DNA from: Flavobacteriales bacterium UBA6057
Lineage (GTDB): Bacteria > Bacteroidota > Bacteroidia > Flavobacteriales_G > Salibacteraceae
Reading direction: 5' to 3'
Assembly (NCBI GenBank): GCA_002428995.1
Contig: DIYJ01000004.1
Location: 308,253-372,252, forward strand
DNA length: 64,000 nucleotides
In this document: in pieces, positions 25,196-33,783 of the stretch
Position numbering within the stretch: position 1 is the stretch's first letter
Layout of the letters: each line of letters starts with the position of its first letter
Position numbers and translations under genes: made by a program
Notes under the pieces: generated by a model
Database searches by the model: none
What the model was told of the DNA's origin: nothing
Seen by the model: the letters and a program-made list of their open reading frames with translations, nothing else

Positions 25196-28158
25196 GTCTG
25201 AATATTCGCGTTTCAAGGCCGAAGGCGATGGTCAGAAGGCATGCAGCGGGATTGCTGGCGATTGGTTTTGCGCTGGTCACGTTTGCTCTCCTCAGTGAAT
25301 CTGCATTTGCGCAACACAGACTCTACAAACAATACGGGGTAGAAGAGGGGCTTCCCAGCCTTGAGATCTACGAGGTTCTGCAGGACCGGTCTGGCTATTT
25401 ATGGGTTGCCACCAACAAGGGTTTAGCTCGCTATGACGGCTATCAATTCCAGCGCTTTTCAACCCAGGATGGCTTGATGGACAATTCAGTCCTGGGGCTT
25501 TATGAGGATCATCTTGGACGCGTCTGGTTCCTATCTTCATCCGGTGGACTGTGTCATTGGGATCAGGATTCTATAAGAAGCTACGAGCACAATGATTCCC
25601 TGCTGAAGCACCTTCCGAGGGGTTACACCGATCGTATTCACATCGAAGAAGATGGTACGCTCTGGCTTGTGCCGCTTGGGGAAGCTGGATTAATGAAGCT
25701 TGATTCTGCCGGCAACGTAACATGGTTCTACAATCAGGCTCAATGCAATACTGTATTCACCAAAGTTTTTGAAGGTGGAGCCATGCTGTCAGGATACTGT
25801 GGAATACGGAATGCTACGGCTTTCCATTTTCTTTTAGAGACTCCTCAGGGACAGTATGATCTTTCTGATCAGGTTAGCAAACTCCAGCTCAGGAAGGCTG
25901 AAACGGTTTTGCTCAAGAATGGCGACTTGTTGGTGGCTCATGCGAATAGGGTGTATAAGCTGCGAGGACACGCGGTGGTAGACTCTGTTGAGACAGACAA
26001 ACCGGTGACCAGCATGTATCAGGATCATGAGGGTGTTTTATGGATCACTACAGGCTCTCAGGTGTACGTTTTTCGTAGAGAGGACTTTTCGAATTCTGAG
26101 CAGTGGTTGCAAGGAAAGAGGCCTTGCCACATACTCAAAGACAGGGAAGGAGCCTATTGGGTAGCATCCCTGGTGGCGGGGCTCATTTACTTTCCTCCGC
26201 TGGCCTGGTTCTCTCTAACGGATGAGTTATCTGAGCTGGACAGGCAATCCGTTTATGCGCTTGATGTGGGCAACGGCTACCTGGCCTCTGGATATTCCAA
26301 CGGATTTGCAGAACTGAGAACCAGTTTGAGTGGCAGAGGAGCACGAACTCAAATAACGGTACCAACGAACGATTATATGCCTGAGGTGCATATTGATCGA
26401 TCATTCGTGTTGACCGGAAAGTTCAGTTACAAATATCGGTTCAACGGAGAACTTGTGCGACCCAATCTCTTTGAGAGTCTGGGTCGCATTATCAGGATAA
26501 AGAAGGCTGAAAACGGAGATCTTCTGTGCGCTACCTATCACCGTTTCTCCCGGTTGAGAAACGATTCGATCATCTACGGCTTCCGATGTGAAGAGCGCTT
26601 GACCTCTGTTTGTGAAGATCATGAACAACAAGTTTGGCTCAGCACGCGAAATGGGCTGAACAAGGTGATTGATGGGGCCATGCAAAAGGCATTTCCAGAG
26701 TTTAATCAGCAAGTGACCGACATCATCGCAGGTCCTGAAAAAACACTGTGGGTTCTCACGAACGGAAATGGAGTCTATGTAATCCGGAATGGTGAGATTT
26801 TCAGTTTGCCCGACAACGATCGACTGACCAGCGGAATCTGCAATCGAGCGTTTGTGGATCCTTTTGGCAATGTTTGGATCGGCACTAATCTCGGGTTGAA
26901 CAGGCTTAAAATAGAAACGCTTGAGCCTTTTAGGTGTAGCGTGGAAACCTATACCACAGCAGATGGATTACCTTCTAATCAAGTCAACGATATCGACTTG
27001 TGGAAGGATACGCTGATTGTAGCAACTGGTTTAGGCATGTCCTGGATACCTCTGGAATCGATTTCAACGAATGCCATACCTCCGAAGGTTCATCTTCAAA
27101 CCTTTTCTGTCAACCAGAAAGTACTCCCTTTTGAAAAGCGTGAAATGCTTTCTAATGATCAAAATGAGTTGGCCTTCCACTTTGTTGGGCTCAGTTTCAG
27201 GCATAGAGGAAACCTGCTCTACAGGTATAAGTTATTGGGACAGGATGAGGACTGGATCTATACCCATGATCAATCCGTTCGCTACACCAATCTCGAACCA
27301 GGGAGCTACACGTTCATGGTGGCAGCGAGTAACAACAGTGAGGTTTGGAGCGAAACCAAGCTACTGGATGGAATCACGATCAACGCTCACTACACCGATG
27401 AGATTTGGTTCCGTGTATTGTGCGCCATTGGTGGGCTTGCCTTACTGGTGGCCATTTGTTACTCCATCATTCAAACGCAGCGAACGCATGAATTCAACAA
27501 GCGCAATCGCATGATTGCTGAACAAAGAGCTTTGCTTGCCCAGATGAATCCCCACTTCATGTTTAATTCACTCAATGCGATTCAACTGTTTGTAGCGCGG
27601 AATCAAAAGAGTGAAGCGAACCTTTACCTATCAAAGTTTTCAAAGTTGATGCGCCAAGTACTTGACCACTCTCAAAGGCGTTGGGTGACCCTCCGTGAAG
27701 AGTTGGAAACCATTGAGCTTTACCTCCGGTTGGAGCAATTGCGTTTTGAAGGCCGGATCGAATATGAGATCAAAAAAGACGGGGAAATAGAGGTTGACGA
27801 AATGAGCATACCTCCCATGCTGCTTCAGCCACTGCTGGAGAACGCTATTTGGCATGGGCTTACCCCAAAAGAGGGCATGGGGGTTCTAATACTCTCAGTG
27901 GTGTTGCTGGAAAACTATTTGGAGTTTACCGTTGAAGACAATGGTGTAGGGCGTGCTCACGCTGAAAAGGTTCAGAGCAAAAGACTGAGTTCCCACAAGT
28001 CCACAGGGCTGGAAAACATCCGCGAACGTTTGCAGCTTATGTTTGAGTCTGACGAAGTAGATGATCTTCTGCAAATTGAGGATCTTGTGAACGGCCAAGC
28101 CCCGATGGGGACTCGGGTACGCCTACGTTTGCCCTTAAATAGTTTGCTCGGGCGTTGA
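25192..28158 (+). CDS. Propeller-sensor histidine kinase (PF06580 type), 988 aa
   Basis: Signal segment (about residues 20-41, ending SAFAQ), then a classic propeller: QDRSGYLWVATNKGLARYDG, EDHLGRVWFLSSSGG, EDHEQQVWLSTRNGLNK and DPFGNVWIGTNLGLNR. A Y_Y_Y domain follows (YRYKLLGQDEDWIYTH, LEPGSYTFMVAASNNSEVW), then one membrane helix near 742-762 and the kinase core. The phospho-acceptor is His788 in MNPHFMFNSLNAIQLF; the N-box reads LLENAIWHGL and the G-box DNGVGRAH. The start at 25192 makes an ATGA overlap with the previous kinase stop; an in-frame ATG seven codons upstream is less likely. It ends 70 bases before the fourth regulator gene, its likely partner. Two kinases back to back in one operon is unusual. 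Confidence 0.92.
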   Translation: MSLNIRVSRPKAMVRRHAAGLLAIGFALVTFALLSESAFAQHRLYKQYGVEEGLPSLEIYEVLQDRSGYLWVATNKGLARYDGYQFQRFSTQDGLMDNSVLGLYEDHLGRVWFLSSSGGLCHWDQDSIRSYEHNDSLLKHLPRGYTDRIHIEEDGTLWLVPLGEAGLMKLDSAGNVTWFYNQAQCNTVFTKVFEGGAMLSGYCGIRNATAFHFLLETPQGQYDLSDQVSKLQLRKAETVLLKNGDLLVAHANRVYKLRGHAVVDSVETDKPVTSMYQDHEGVLWITTGSQVYVFRREDFSNSEQWLQGKRPCHILKDREGAYWVASLVAGLIYFPPLAWFSLTDELSELDRQSVYALDVGNGYLASGYSNGFAELRTSLSGRGARTQITVPTNDYMPEVHIDRSFVLTGKFSYKYRFNGELVRPNLFESLGRIIRIKKAENGDLLCATYHRFSRLRNDSIIYGFRCEERLTSVCEDHEQQVWLSTRNGLNKVIDGAMQKAFPEFNQQVTDIIAGPEKTLWVLTNGNGVYVIRNGEIFSLPDNDRLTSGICNRAFVDPFGNVWIGTNLGLNRLKIETLEPFRCSVETYTTADGLPSNQVNDIDLWKDTLIVATGLGMSWIPLESISTNAIPPKVHLQTFSVNQKVLPFEKREMLSNDQNELAFHFVGLSFRHRGNLLYRYKLLGQDEDWIYTHDQSVRYTNLEPGSYTFMVAASNNSEVWSETKLLDGITINAHYTDEIWFRVLCAIGGLALLVAICYSIIQTQRTHEFNKRNRMIAEQRALLAQMNPHFMFNSLNAIQLFVARNQKSEANLYLSKFSKLMRQVLDHSQRRWVTLREELETIELYLRLEQLRFEGRIEYEIKKDGEIEVDEMSIPPMLLQPLLENAIWHGLTPKEGMGVLILSVVLLENYLEFTVEDNGVGRAHAEKVQSKRLSSHKSTGLENIRERLQLMFESDEVDDLLQIEDLVNGQAPMGTRVRLRLPLNSLLGR

Positions 28159-28174
28159 TCTTAACATTTCTTGC

Positions 28175-28189
28175 GCTTACCTTGTAAGC
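28175..28189 (+). repeat. Perfect 6-bp hairpin between kinase and regulator genes
   Basis: GCTTAC (28175-28180) and GTAAGC (28184-28189) pair perfectly around a CTT loop, 17 bases after the kinase stop and 40 bases before the regulator start. No T-tract follows, so it is not an obvious terminator. It may tune expression of the regulator relative to the kinases or mark an RNA-processing site. Confidence 0.4.
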
Positions 28190-28228
28190 ACTGTGTCAAG
28201 CGTAAAAGGTTAAACCAGGTAATTGAGT

Positions 28229-28996
28229 ATGCCGAATATGGGGGCGATTCAAAGTGTCATTATAGATGATGAGAGCCGAAGTGTTGAGTTATTGGAAACA
28301 CTGCTGGAGGATTATTGTCCTCAGGTGGAAGTGGTGGGTAGAGCCAACAATGTTTCTTCAGGTATCGATCTGATTCGTGAGCAGCAACCCGACATTGTGT
28401 TTCTGGACATTGCCATGCCAGATGGTGATGGATTTGAGGTCATCAATAGTTCTGCTGGCAATGACTTTGAAGTTGTTTTTACCACAGCCCACAACCAGTT
28501 TGCCCTGCGCGCATTTGAATTCTCAGCACTTCACTACCTGCTAAAGCCCATTGACATTGAGCAATTGAAGCAAACTGTAGAACGCTACGAGAAGAGAGAT
28601 GTGAAAAAGAGCGTGTACGGGATGCAGACCCAGCTTTTGAGAGAAGGATTAGAAGCGAAGTTGGAACAGATTGCGTTGCCTCAAAAGCAGGGATATGAGT
28701 TCATAGAGATAGAGGATATCATTCGCATTGAAGGGGAAGATAGCTACAGCAAGTTCATTCTCGATGGAGGTAAGGAAGTATTGGTTTGCAAAGCCATTGG
28801 AGCGTACGAGAAACTACTGGAGGATCATGACTTTTTCAGAGTGCACAAAAAGCACCTGGTGAACCTTTCCTACATCAAAGGTTTCCAGCGCGGCAAACAT
28901 GGAGTTGTCACGCTCAAGAATGGACACGAAGTCGCTTTATCCTACCGAAGAAAAGAAGAGTTTGTAGCTCGACTGAAGCGCAGAGCGGCTTTTTAG
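28229..28996 (+). CDS. LytTR-family response regulator, 255 aa
   Basis: Fourth regulator of the array and last gene of the plus-strand signalling operon. Receiver with Asp13/Asp14 in IIDDES, phospho-acceptor Asp60 in IVFLDIAMPDGDGFEV, switch residues in VVFTTAHNQFALRAF and lysine in YLLKPID. The LytTR part has IIRIEGEDSYSKFILDGG, FRVHKKHLVNLSYIKGF and VALSYRRKEEFVARL. I took ATG at 28229; a TTG two codons upstream and an ATG at 28238 are alternatives. It lies 70 bases after the propeller kinase 25192-28158, a gap that holds a small perfect hairpin. It is the likely partner of that kinase. Confidence 0.92.
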   Translation: MPNMGAIQSVIIDDESRSVELLETLLEDYCPQVEVVGRANNVSSGIDLIREQQPDIVFLDIAMPDGDGFEVINSSAGNDFEVVFTTAHNQFALRAFEFSALHYLLKPIDIEQLKQTVERYEKRDVKKSVYGMQTQLLREGLEAKLEQIALPQKQGYEFIEIEDIIRIEGEDSYSKFILDGGKEVLVCKAIGAYEKLLEDHDFFRVHKKHLVNLSYIKGFQRGKHGVVTLKNGHEVALSYRRKEEFVARLKRRAAF

Positions 28997-29156
28997 CTAT
29001 GACGCTTTGTATCGAAGGGCTTTCCAAATGATGGGGCTTCTACCAAGACCATACTTTATAGCTCACTAGTGATCCGGCAAATGCACGTGATCAGAAATGA
29101 GAATGCCTTCATCTTTATACATTTAGGCTCTCTTAAGCGACAATCATAGACCAATC

Positions 29157-31214
29157 ATGAAAAGACTAAACCTGATTATTATTTCCATGCTCGTTTCTGG
29201 AGCATTTCTCTATTCCTGTGGAGGTGGAGGAGGAACCGCACCGGAAGCATCAAACGAGGCTGATTCTGCAGCTGCGATGAGCGAAGAAGCTGACGATTTT
29301 GAATACCTGGCTGAGCAATTTGCCGATTTGAAGGTCATCCGATACAAGATCCCCGGTTGGGATAAACTGAGCCTTCAACAAAAAACACTGGTGTATTACC
29401 TCTATCAGGCAGGTCTGAGCGGCCGTGACATGATCTGGGATCAGAACTATCGTCACAATCTGGAGATCAGGGGAGTATTGGAAAACATCCTGAATAACTA
29501 CGAGGGTGAGCGTTCCGGTGACGAGTGGGAAGCCTTCGAAACCTATGCAAAGCGCGTCTTCTTCGCCAATGGAATCCACCATCATTACAGCATGAGCAAA
29601 ATTCTTCCGGAATGCTCTCAGGAGTACATGGGCGGATTGATGGAAGCTGTAGGCGCGACACTAAGCGAGGAAGCGATGAAGGCGGTTTTTGACCCCAACT
29701 TCGATGCGAAGAAGGTGAACCTCGACCCTGAGAAGGACTTGATCCTGGCTTCTGCTGTAAACTTCTACGGCCCTGATGTTACAGAGGCAGAGGTAGATGC
29801 TTATTACGAACAGAAGATCGACAAAACAGACAAGGAGCCGATTTCCTACGGTTTGAATAGCCAATTGATCAAGGAGAACGGTGAAGTAAAAGAAGTTGTT
29901 TGGAAGAGTGGTGGCATGTATGGTGCCGCGATCGACAAGGTTGCTTACTGGCTCGAAAAAGCAGCCGGTGTAGCTGAAAACCAGGCACAAGGTGATGCAC
30001 TCATGCTGCTCGTAGATTATTACAAGACAGGAGACCTCAAAATCTGGGATGACTACAACATTGCCTGGACCAAGGCTACCGAAGGAGACATTGATTACAT
30101 ACAGGGATTCGTGGAAGTATACAACGACCCTAAGGGTTTCAGAGGTTCGTATGAGAGCATTGTCCAGATCAAGGACTTTGACGCCAGCGAGCGCATGAAG
30201 GTGTTGATGGATAACGTTCAGTGGTTTGAGGATAACTCTTCCATCATGGATGAACACAAGAAGGAGAGTGTAGTAGGAGTCACCTACAAAGTGGTCAACG
30301 TTGCCGGAGAATCTGGTGACGCTTCACCTTCTACTCCGATTGGAGTAAACCTTCCCAATGCAAACTGGATCCGTGCTAACCACGGTTCGAAGTCTGTAAG
30401 CCTTGGAAACATCGTTCAGGCCTACGACAAGTCAGGTGGTAGCGGATTCCTCGAGGAATTTGTGCATAGCGATGAGTTGCGTGAGCGTTCGAAAGAACAC
30501 GGAACACTTGCAGGTAAACTTCACACTGCTCTCCACGAAGTAGTAGGACACGCATCCGGAAAGCTGAACGATGGTATCGGTACTCCCAAAGAGACATTGA
30601 AGAACTATGCTTCAACCCTCGAAGAAGGTCGTGCGGATTTGGTAGCGCTTTACTTCCTGTTAGATCCTAAGTTGGTTGAGCTCGGTTTGATGCCGTCCCT
30701 GGAAGTAGGCAAGGCCGAGTACGACTCTTACATCCGCAATGGTCTGATGCTTCAGCTGCGCAGAATTGAGCCAGGAGAAGTTATTGAAGAAGCTCACATG
30801 AGAAACCGTCAGTTAGTGGCAGGATGGGCTTATGAAAAAGGCATGGCTGACAATGTGATCGAAAAGAAGGTAATCGAAGGCAAGACGTATTTCGTTGTAA
30901 ACGATTACGAGAAGCTAAGAGAACTATTTGGTCAGTTGCTTCGCGAGATCCAGCGCATCAAGAGCGAAGGTGATTACGATGCCGGTCGTGCATTGGTGGA
31001 AGACTATGGAGTACAAGTAGACGAAGCGATCCACAAAGAAGTACTTGCACGTGCAGAGGCTCTAAACAGCGCCCCTTATGGCGGATTCATCAACCCGCGT
31101 TTGGTGGCAGTGGAAGAAAACGGAGAGATCACCGATGTGAAGGTGGAATATCCAGATGACTTCAAGAGCCAAATGCTCGAATACGGCAAGGAATATGGCT
31201 TCCTCATGAACTAA
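29157..31214 (+). CDS. Dipeptidyl-peptidase III family (M49) lipoprotein, 685 aa
   Basis: Zinc metallopeptidase that would remove dipeptides from the N-terminus of oligopeptides. A lipobox FLYSC (Cys21) followed by a run of glycines indicates an exported, lipid-anchored protein. The M49 signature is present: HEVVGH at residues 460-465 (zinc ligands His460 and His465, catalytic Glu461), and the second motif EEGRAD at 489-494 supplies the third ligand. In the usual motif the third residue is Cys (EECRAE); here it is Gly. The length matches bacterial DPP III (about 670-690 aa). It is a single gene with a hairpin terminator directly after it. Peptide scavenging outside the cytoplasm is the likely role. 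Confidence 0.92.
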   Translation: MKRLNLIIISMLVSGAFLYSCGGGGGTAPEASNEADSAAAMSEEADDFEYLAEQFADLKVIRYKIPGWDKLSLQQKTLVYYLYQAGLSGRDMIWDQNYRHNLEIRGVLENILNNYEGERSGDEWEAFETYAKRVFFANGIHHHYSMSKILPECSQEYMGGLMEAVGATLSEEAMKAVFDPNFDAKKVNLDPEKDLILASAVNFYGPDVTEAEVDAYYEQKIDKTDKEPISYGLNSQLIKENGEVKEVVWKSGGMYGAAIDKVAYWLEKAAGVAENQAQGDALMLLVDYYKTGDLKIWDDYNIAWTKATEGDIDYIQGFVEVYNDPKGFRGSYESIVQIKDFDASERMKVLMDNVQWFEDNSSIMDEHKKESVVGVTYKVVNVAGESGDASPSTPIGVNLPNANWIRANHGSKSVSLGNIVQAYDKSGGSGFLEEFVHSDELRERSKEHGTLAGKLHTALHEVVGHASGKLNDGIGTPKETLKNYASTLEEGRADLVALYFLLDPKLVELGLMPSLEVGKAEYDSYIRNGLMLQLRRIEPGEVIEEAHMRNRQLVAGWAYEKGMADNVIEKKVIEGKTYFVVNDYEKLRELFGQLLREIQRIKSEGDYDAGRALVEDYGVQVDEAIHKEVLARAEALNSAPYGGFINPRLVAVEENGEITDVKVEYPDDFKSQMLEYGKEYGFLMN

Positions 31215-31241
31215 GACAAAGAAGCTAGAAGTATAAAAATG

Positions 31242-31268
31242 AAAAGGCGGCCATTGGCCGCCTTTTTT
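31242..31268 (+). terminator. Rho-independent terminator between convergent genes
   Basis: The stem GGCGGCC (31246-31252) pairs with GGCCGCC (31256-31262) around a three-base loop, extended by four A-T pairs. Six T residues (31263-31268) follow on the plus strand and four A residues precede it. It ends the M49 peptidase gene and may also serve the converging minus-strand gene at 31352. Confidence 0.93.
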
Positions 31269-31351
31269 GTTGTTATCCTGGTGAGAGAAAGGATTCAGAT
31301 GTAATCTCCGTTGTGTTTGTTGCTCTTCAGTATGAACAACATCCTAGGAGA

Positions 31352-31882
31352 TTAATAATTGATAGTAATGGTGCCTTTTGTTTCCAGCGGTCCTGTCGGA
31401 TGCTCTTTAAACTTTGCGCCCATACAGGCATATTCTGCCTTCGTGAGAAGGTATTCATCGCTGGTGGTGCTGCCTACGACTCCAGCTTTGGTTTTGAGAA
31501 CTGTTCCCGCTCGGTTGACGATGATCTCGACTACAACCAATCCTTTTTTCTGAGTTGCGTTTGAAACTCTTGGTGCCTTGATCATTTCACGATCCTTCAC
31601 CTGGTATTCCAGCATGTAGTTCCCATCGGCACTTTTGATCCGTTTCTTGGGTGTATCGTCCACCAGGGAACCGTCATAGGGCACGTATTCATTGAAGAAC
31701 ACGGACTGAACATCGCGAAGAGGGATTTCTTTGGGTACCCTGTTTATGAAAACAGTGAGCACATCATCCTGCAGTTCCATTACAATGCCTTCAAGGCGTT
31801 CACCGGTTTTCAGGACTACACTGTGCTGAGACACCGAAATCATCGATATCATAAGCATGGAGGAGAGGAGCAAATACTTCAT
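31352..31882 (-). CDS. Exported protein with TonB C-terminal-like domain, 176 aa
   Basis: Signal peptide residues 1-19 (hydrophobic core LLLSSMLMISMI, ending VSQ). The middle part (VVLKTGERLEGIVMELQDD) resembles short beta-hairpin repeats seen in Bacteroidota exported proteins. The C-terminal 70 residues match the TonB C-terminal fold: KGLVVVEIIVNRAGTVLKTKAG, the pattern ALLTKAEYA-like helix, and a final strand KGTITINY. There is no transmembrane anchor or proline spacer, so it is not a full TonB energy transducer. I used ATG at 31882; five codons upstream is only TTG. It stands alone between a terminator and the adhesin operon. Confidence 0.7.
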   Translation of the reverse strand: MKYLLLSSMLMISMISVSQHSVVLKTGERLEGIVMELQDDVLTVFINRVPKEIPLRDVQSVFFNEYVPYDGSLVDDTPKKRIKSADGNYMLEYQVKDREMIKAPRVSNATQKKGLVVVEIIVNRAGTVLKTKAGVVGSTTSDEYLLTKAEYACMGAKFKEHPTGPLETKGTITINY

Positions 31883-31978
31883 TGTGAGTTGTTTCAATCA
31901 CGAATGAAGCGGAATAGAATGTGTTATGGGACCACAATCGCGATCATTTGAACACGATCCATTGTTGACAAGCGAGCT

Positions 31979-32710
31979 CTAATCGTGGGTGTTCAGCTCT
32001 TGACGGAGGCGGGGAGGAGCGTTTCTGAATTCCTCAAACTTCGCTTTTGTATACATGATGAAGTCATACTGAGAGAGGGCCCGCAGCGTACCATCGGGCA
32101 CATTCATGAAATCCACAAAATCGTCAAACTCCGATTCGTCCAGGTCGATGATGTCGTAGTCAACGTAGTAGGCAAACAGCTCTTTCAGCAGGTTCCGCTT
32201 ATTGTCTTCGTTGATGATTTCATAAGCTCTTCTCCTTAGGCGTTCCTTCTTGCTGAACTGCTGATAGAGGAAGGTAATCGGGCTCTGCACTGCATCAATA
32301 CCGCTGAGCATGAAATCGCGCTCATCATACCCCAGTTTTCGAATGTCAGACTGAATGCTGTCCAGTTCCCGCGGAGCAAAAACTCTTACCTGTCTAAGGT
32401 TTACAGCCAACCTGCTCAGGTAGAGGTCAATGACGTATTCCTCTTTCAATGCACTGTCAGCCATAGTGATCTGCTGCGTCTCGTAGCCAATAGCTCCAAC
32501 CAGAAGAGTGTCCTTTTTGTCCAGCCTTACCTCGAAGTTTCCGTTCGCATCTCCGAAGGTTCCCTGCGAGGTGCGCTTATTGACGATCAAGAGGTTGAAC
32601 AAAGGGTCCTGGGCGTGATAGACCTTTCCGCGCACGGTAATGGACTGCGCCTTTCCCTGATCGGGAATGAGAGCTACGAGAAGTAGAAGGAAGGGAATAA
32701 GTCTAAACAT
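31979..32710 (-). CDS. Exported carboxypeptidase-regulatory-like domain protein, 243 aa
   Basis: Signal peptide residues 1-22 (MFRLIPFLLLLVAL, ending GKAQ). Residues 23-100 form a CarboxypepD_reg-like beta-sandwich: ITVRGKVYHAQDPLFNLLIVN, GTFGDANGNFEVRL and DTLLVGAIGYETQ. This domain commonly sits at the N-terminus of TonB-dependent transporters, but no barrel or plug follows. The remaining 140 residues are charged and helical (RRRAYEIINEDNKRNLLKEL). The start is ATG at 32710, 23 bases after the PorP/SprF stop; an in-frame TTG at 32737 would overlap that gene. It is the third gene of the adhesin operon and probably a periplasmic accessory protein. Confidence 0.78.
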   Translation of the reverse strand: MFRLIPFLLLLVALIPDQGKAQSITVRGKVYHAQDPLFNLLIVNKRTSQGTFGDANGNFEVRLDKKDTLLVGAIGYETQQITMADSALKEEYVIDLYLSRLAVNLRQVRVFAPRELDSIQSDIRKLGYDERDFMLSGIDAVQSPITFLYQQFSKKERLRRRAYEIINEDNKRNLLKELFAYYVDYDIIDLDESEFDDFVDFMNVPDGTLRALSQYDFIMYTKAKFEEFRNAPPRLRQELNTHD

Positions 32711-32733
32711 GAACTTCGTTGGAGTCGAAGTAA

Positions 32734-33783
32734 TCAAAGTTTTCCTTTATTCCAGCGGTTGTAATTGTTAAACAATCCTCTTTGGAAGCCAGCGCGGTAA
32801 CCGATGAAGAATTCTGGTCCGATAAGGTTACCGGCAACATTGGATACATTGCCAATGGCTACATCGTAGGTAGCGCCAAACTGGAAGCCTGCAAGATTGA
32901 AAGCTGCTTTTGCGATAATGTCCGTACCCCATCGATGATGAACACCCAAATCAATAGAAGTCGCTTTGCGCTTTCCGGTGGTACGCGTACCATCACTAAA
33001 AATGAAGCGGAAGTCATTTCCAAAAATCAACACGTCAAAGTCTCCCTGGCGTGTGAAAAGGAAAGAAGGACGAAACGCTACAGATCCATTCTCCTGCACG
33101 CGGTGCTGCATCTGGAAGTGCACATTCCAACGTCTCTCAAGGTTCTGTACTTCCAGCTCGTTTAGAAGAGAGTTATCAGGTCGATTGAAGTGAAACACTG
33201 CAATACCCGCAGTGATGTCCATCAGCTTACTGTCATGGTACTGATATTGAACACCCGAGCTGAGATCAAAATAATTCTGTACGTCTTGATTCAACGGCTC
33301 TCCTGGATCGATGGAAAGCTGGAAACCTTCGCCCACCCATTGGTTATCCCAATAAACATTGTCGTAAACGATTCCACGCTGACCAAGGCCGCCCTGGAAG
33401 CCAACGGAAAGGCTATGGCGTTGTGTTGCATCCAGATACTGGCCAACAGATACAGAAGCATTATACCTGCGATTCATGATCTGTGAATCGCCTATATCAT
33501 CATTCAATACTGAAAACCCAACTCCCCAGATGCTACCATTCCAGGTGTTAAGAGGAAGATTGACATCAAAATTGAAAGCTGTGGTTCGGTATGGACGGGT
33601 AACCGTGTAGTAAACTTCACGGTAAGTCAGCGCCATTCGCCACTTGTAAGTTTGTTGACCGGTAAGCGCAGGATTGAGCGCAAGAGGCTGCTGATCCCAG
33701 GCAGAAAGCGTAGGGTCCAGCGATTGAGAAATGGCCGCTTGACTAATCAAAAGGCCAGTCAGTAAATAGAGTAGTCTCTTCAT
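32734..33783 (-). CDS. PorP/SprF family outer-membrane protein, 349 aa
   Basis: Beta-barrel protein of the PorP/SprF family, which works with the type IX secretion system and is usually encoded beside a large T9SS substrate. The signal peptide ends AAISQ near residue 20. The mature N-terminus has the family pattern DPTLSAWDQQPLALNPALTG followed by WRMALTYREVY. Strand-alternating segments continue to the C-terminus (FQFGATYDVAIGN, GPEFFIGYRAGFQRG). Its ATG overlaps the stop of the 918-aa adhesin gene as TAATG, so the two are translationally coupled and likely form a substrate-anchor pair at the cell surface. Confidence 0.92.
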   Translation of the reverse strand: MKRLLYLLTGLLISQAAISQSLDPTLSAWDQQPLALNPALTGQQTYKWRMALTYREVYYTVTRPYRTTAFNFDVNLPLNTWNGSIWGVGFSVLNDDIGDSQIMNRRYNASVSVGQYLDATQRHSLSVGFQGGLGQRGIVYDNVYWDNQWVGEGFQLSIDPGEPLNQDVQNYFDLSSGVQYQYHDSKLMDITAGIAVFHFNRPDNSLLNELEVQNLERRWNVHFQMQHRVQENGSVAFRPSFLFTRQGDFDVLIFGNDFRFIFSDGTRTTGKRKATSIDLGVHHRWGTDIIAKAAFNLAGFQFGATYDVAIGNVSNVAGNLIGPEFFIGYRAGFQRGLFNNYNRWNKGKL

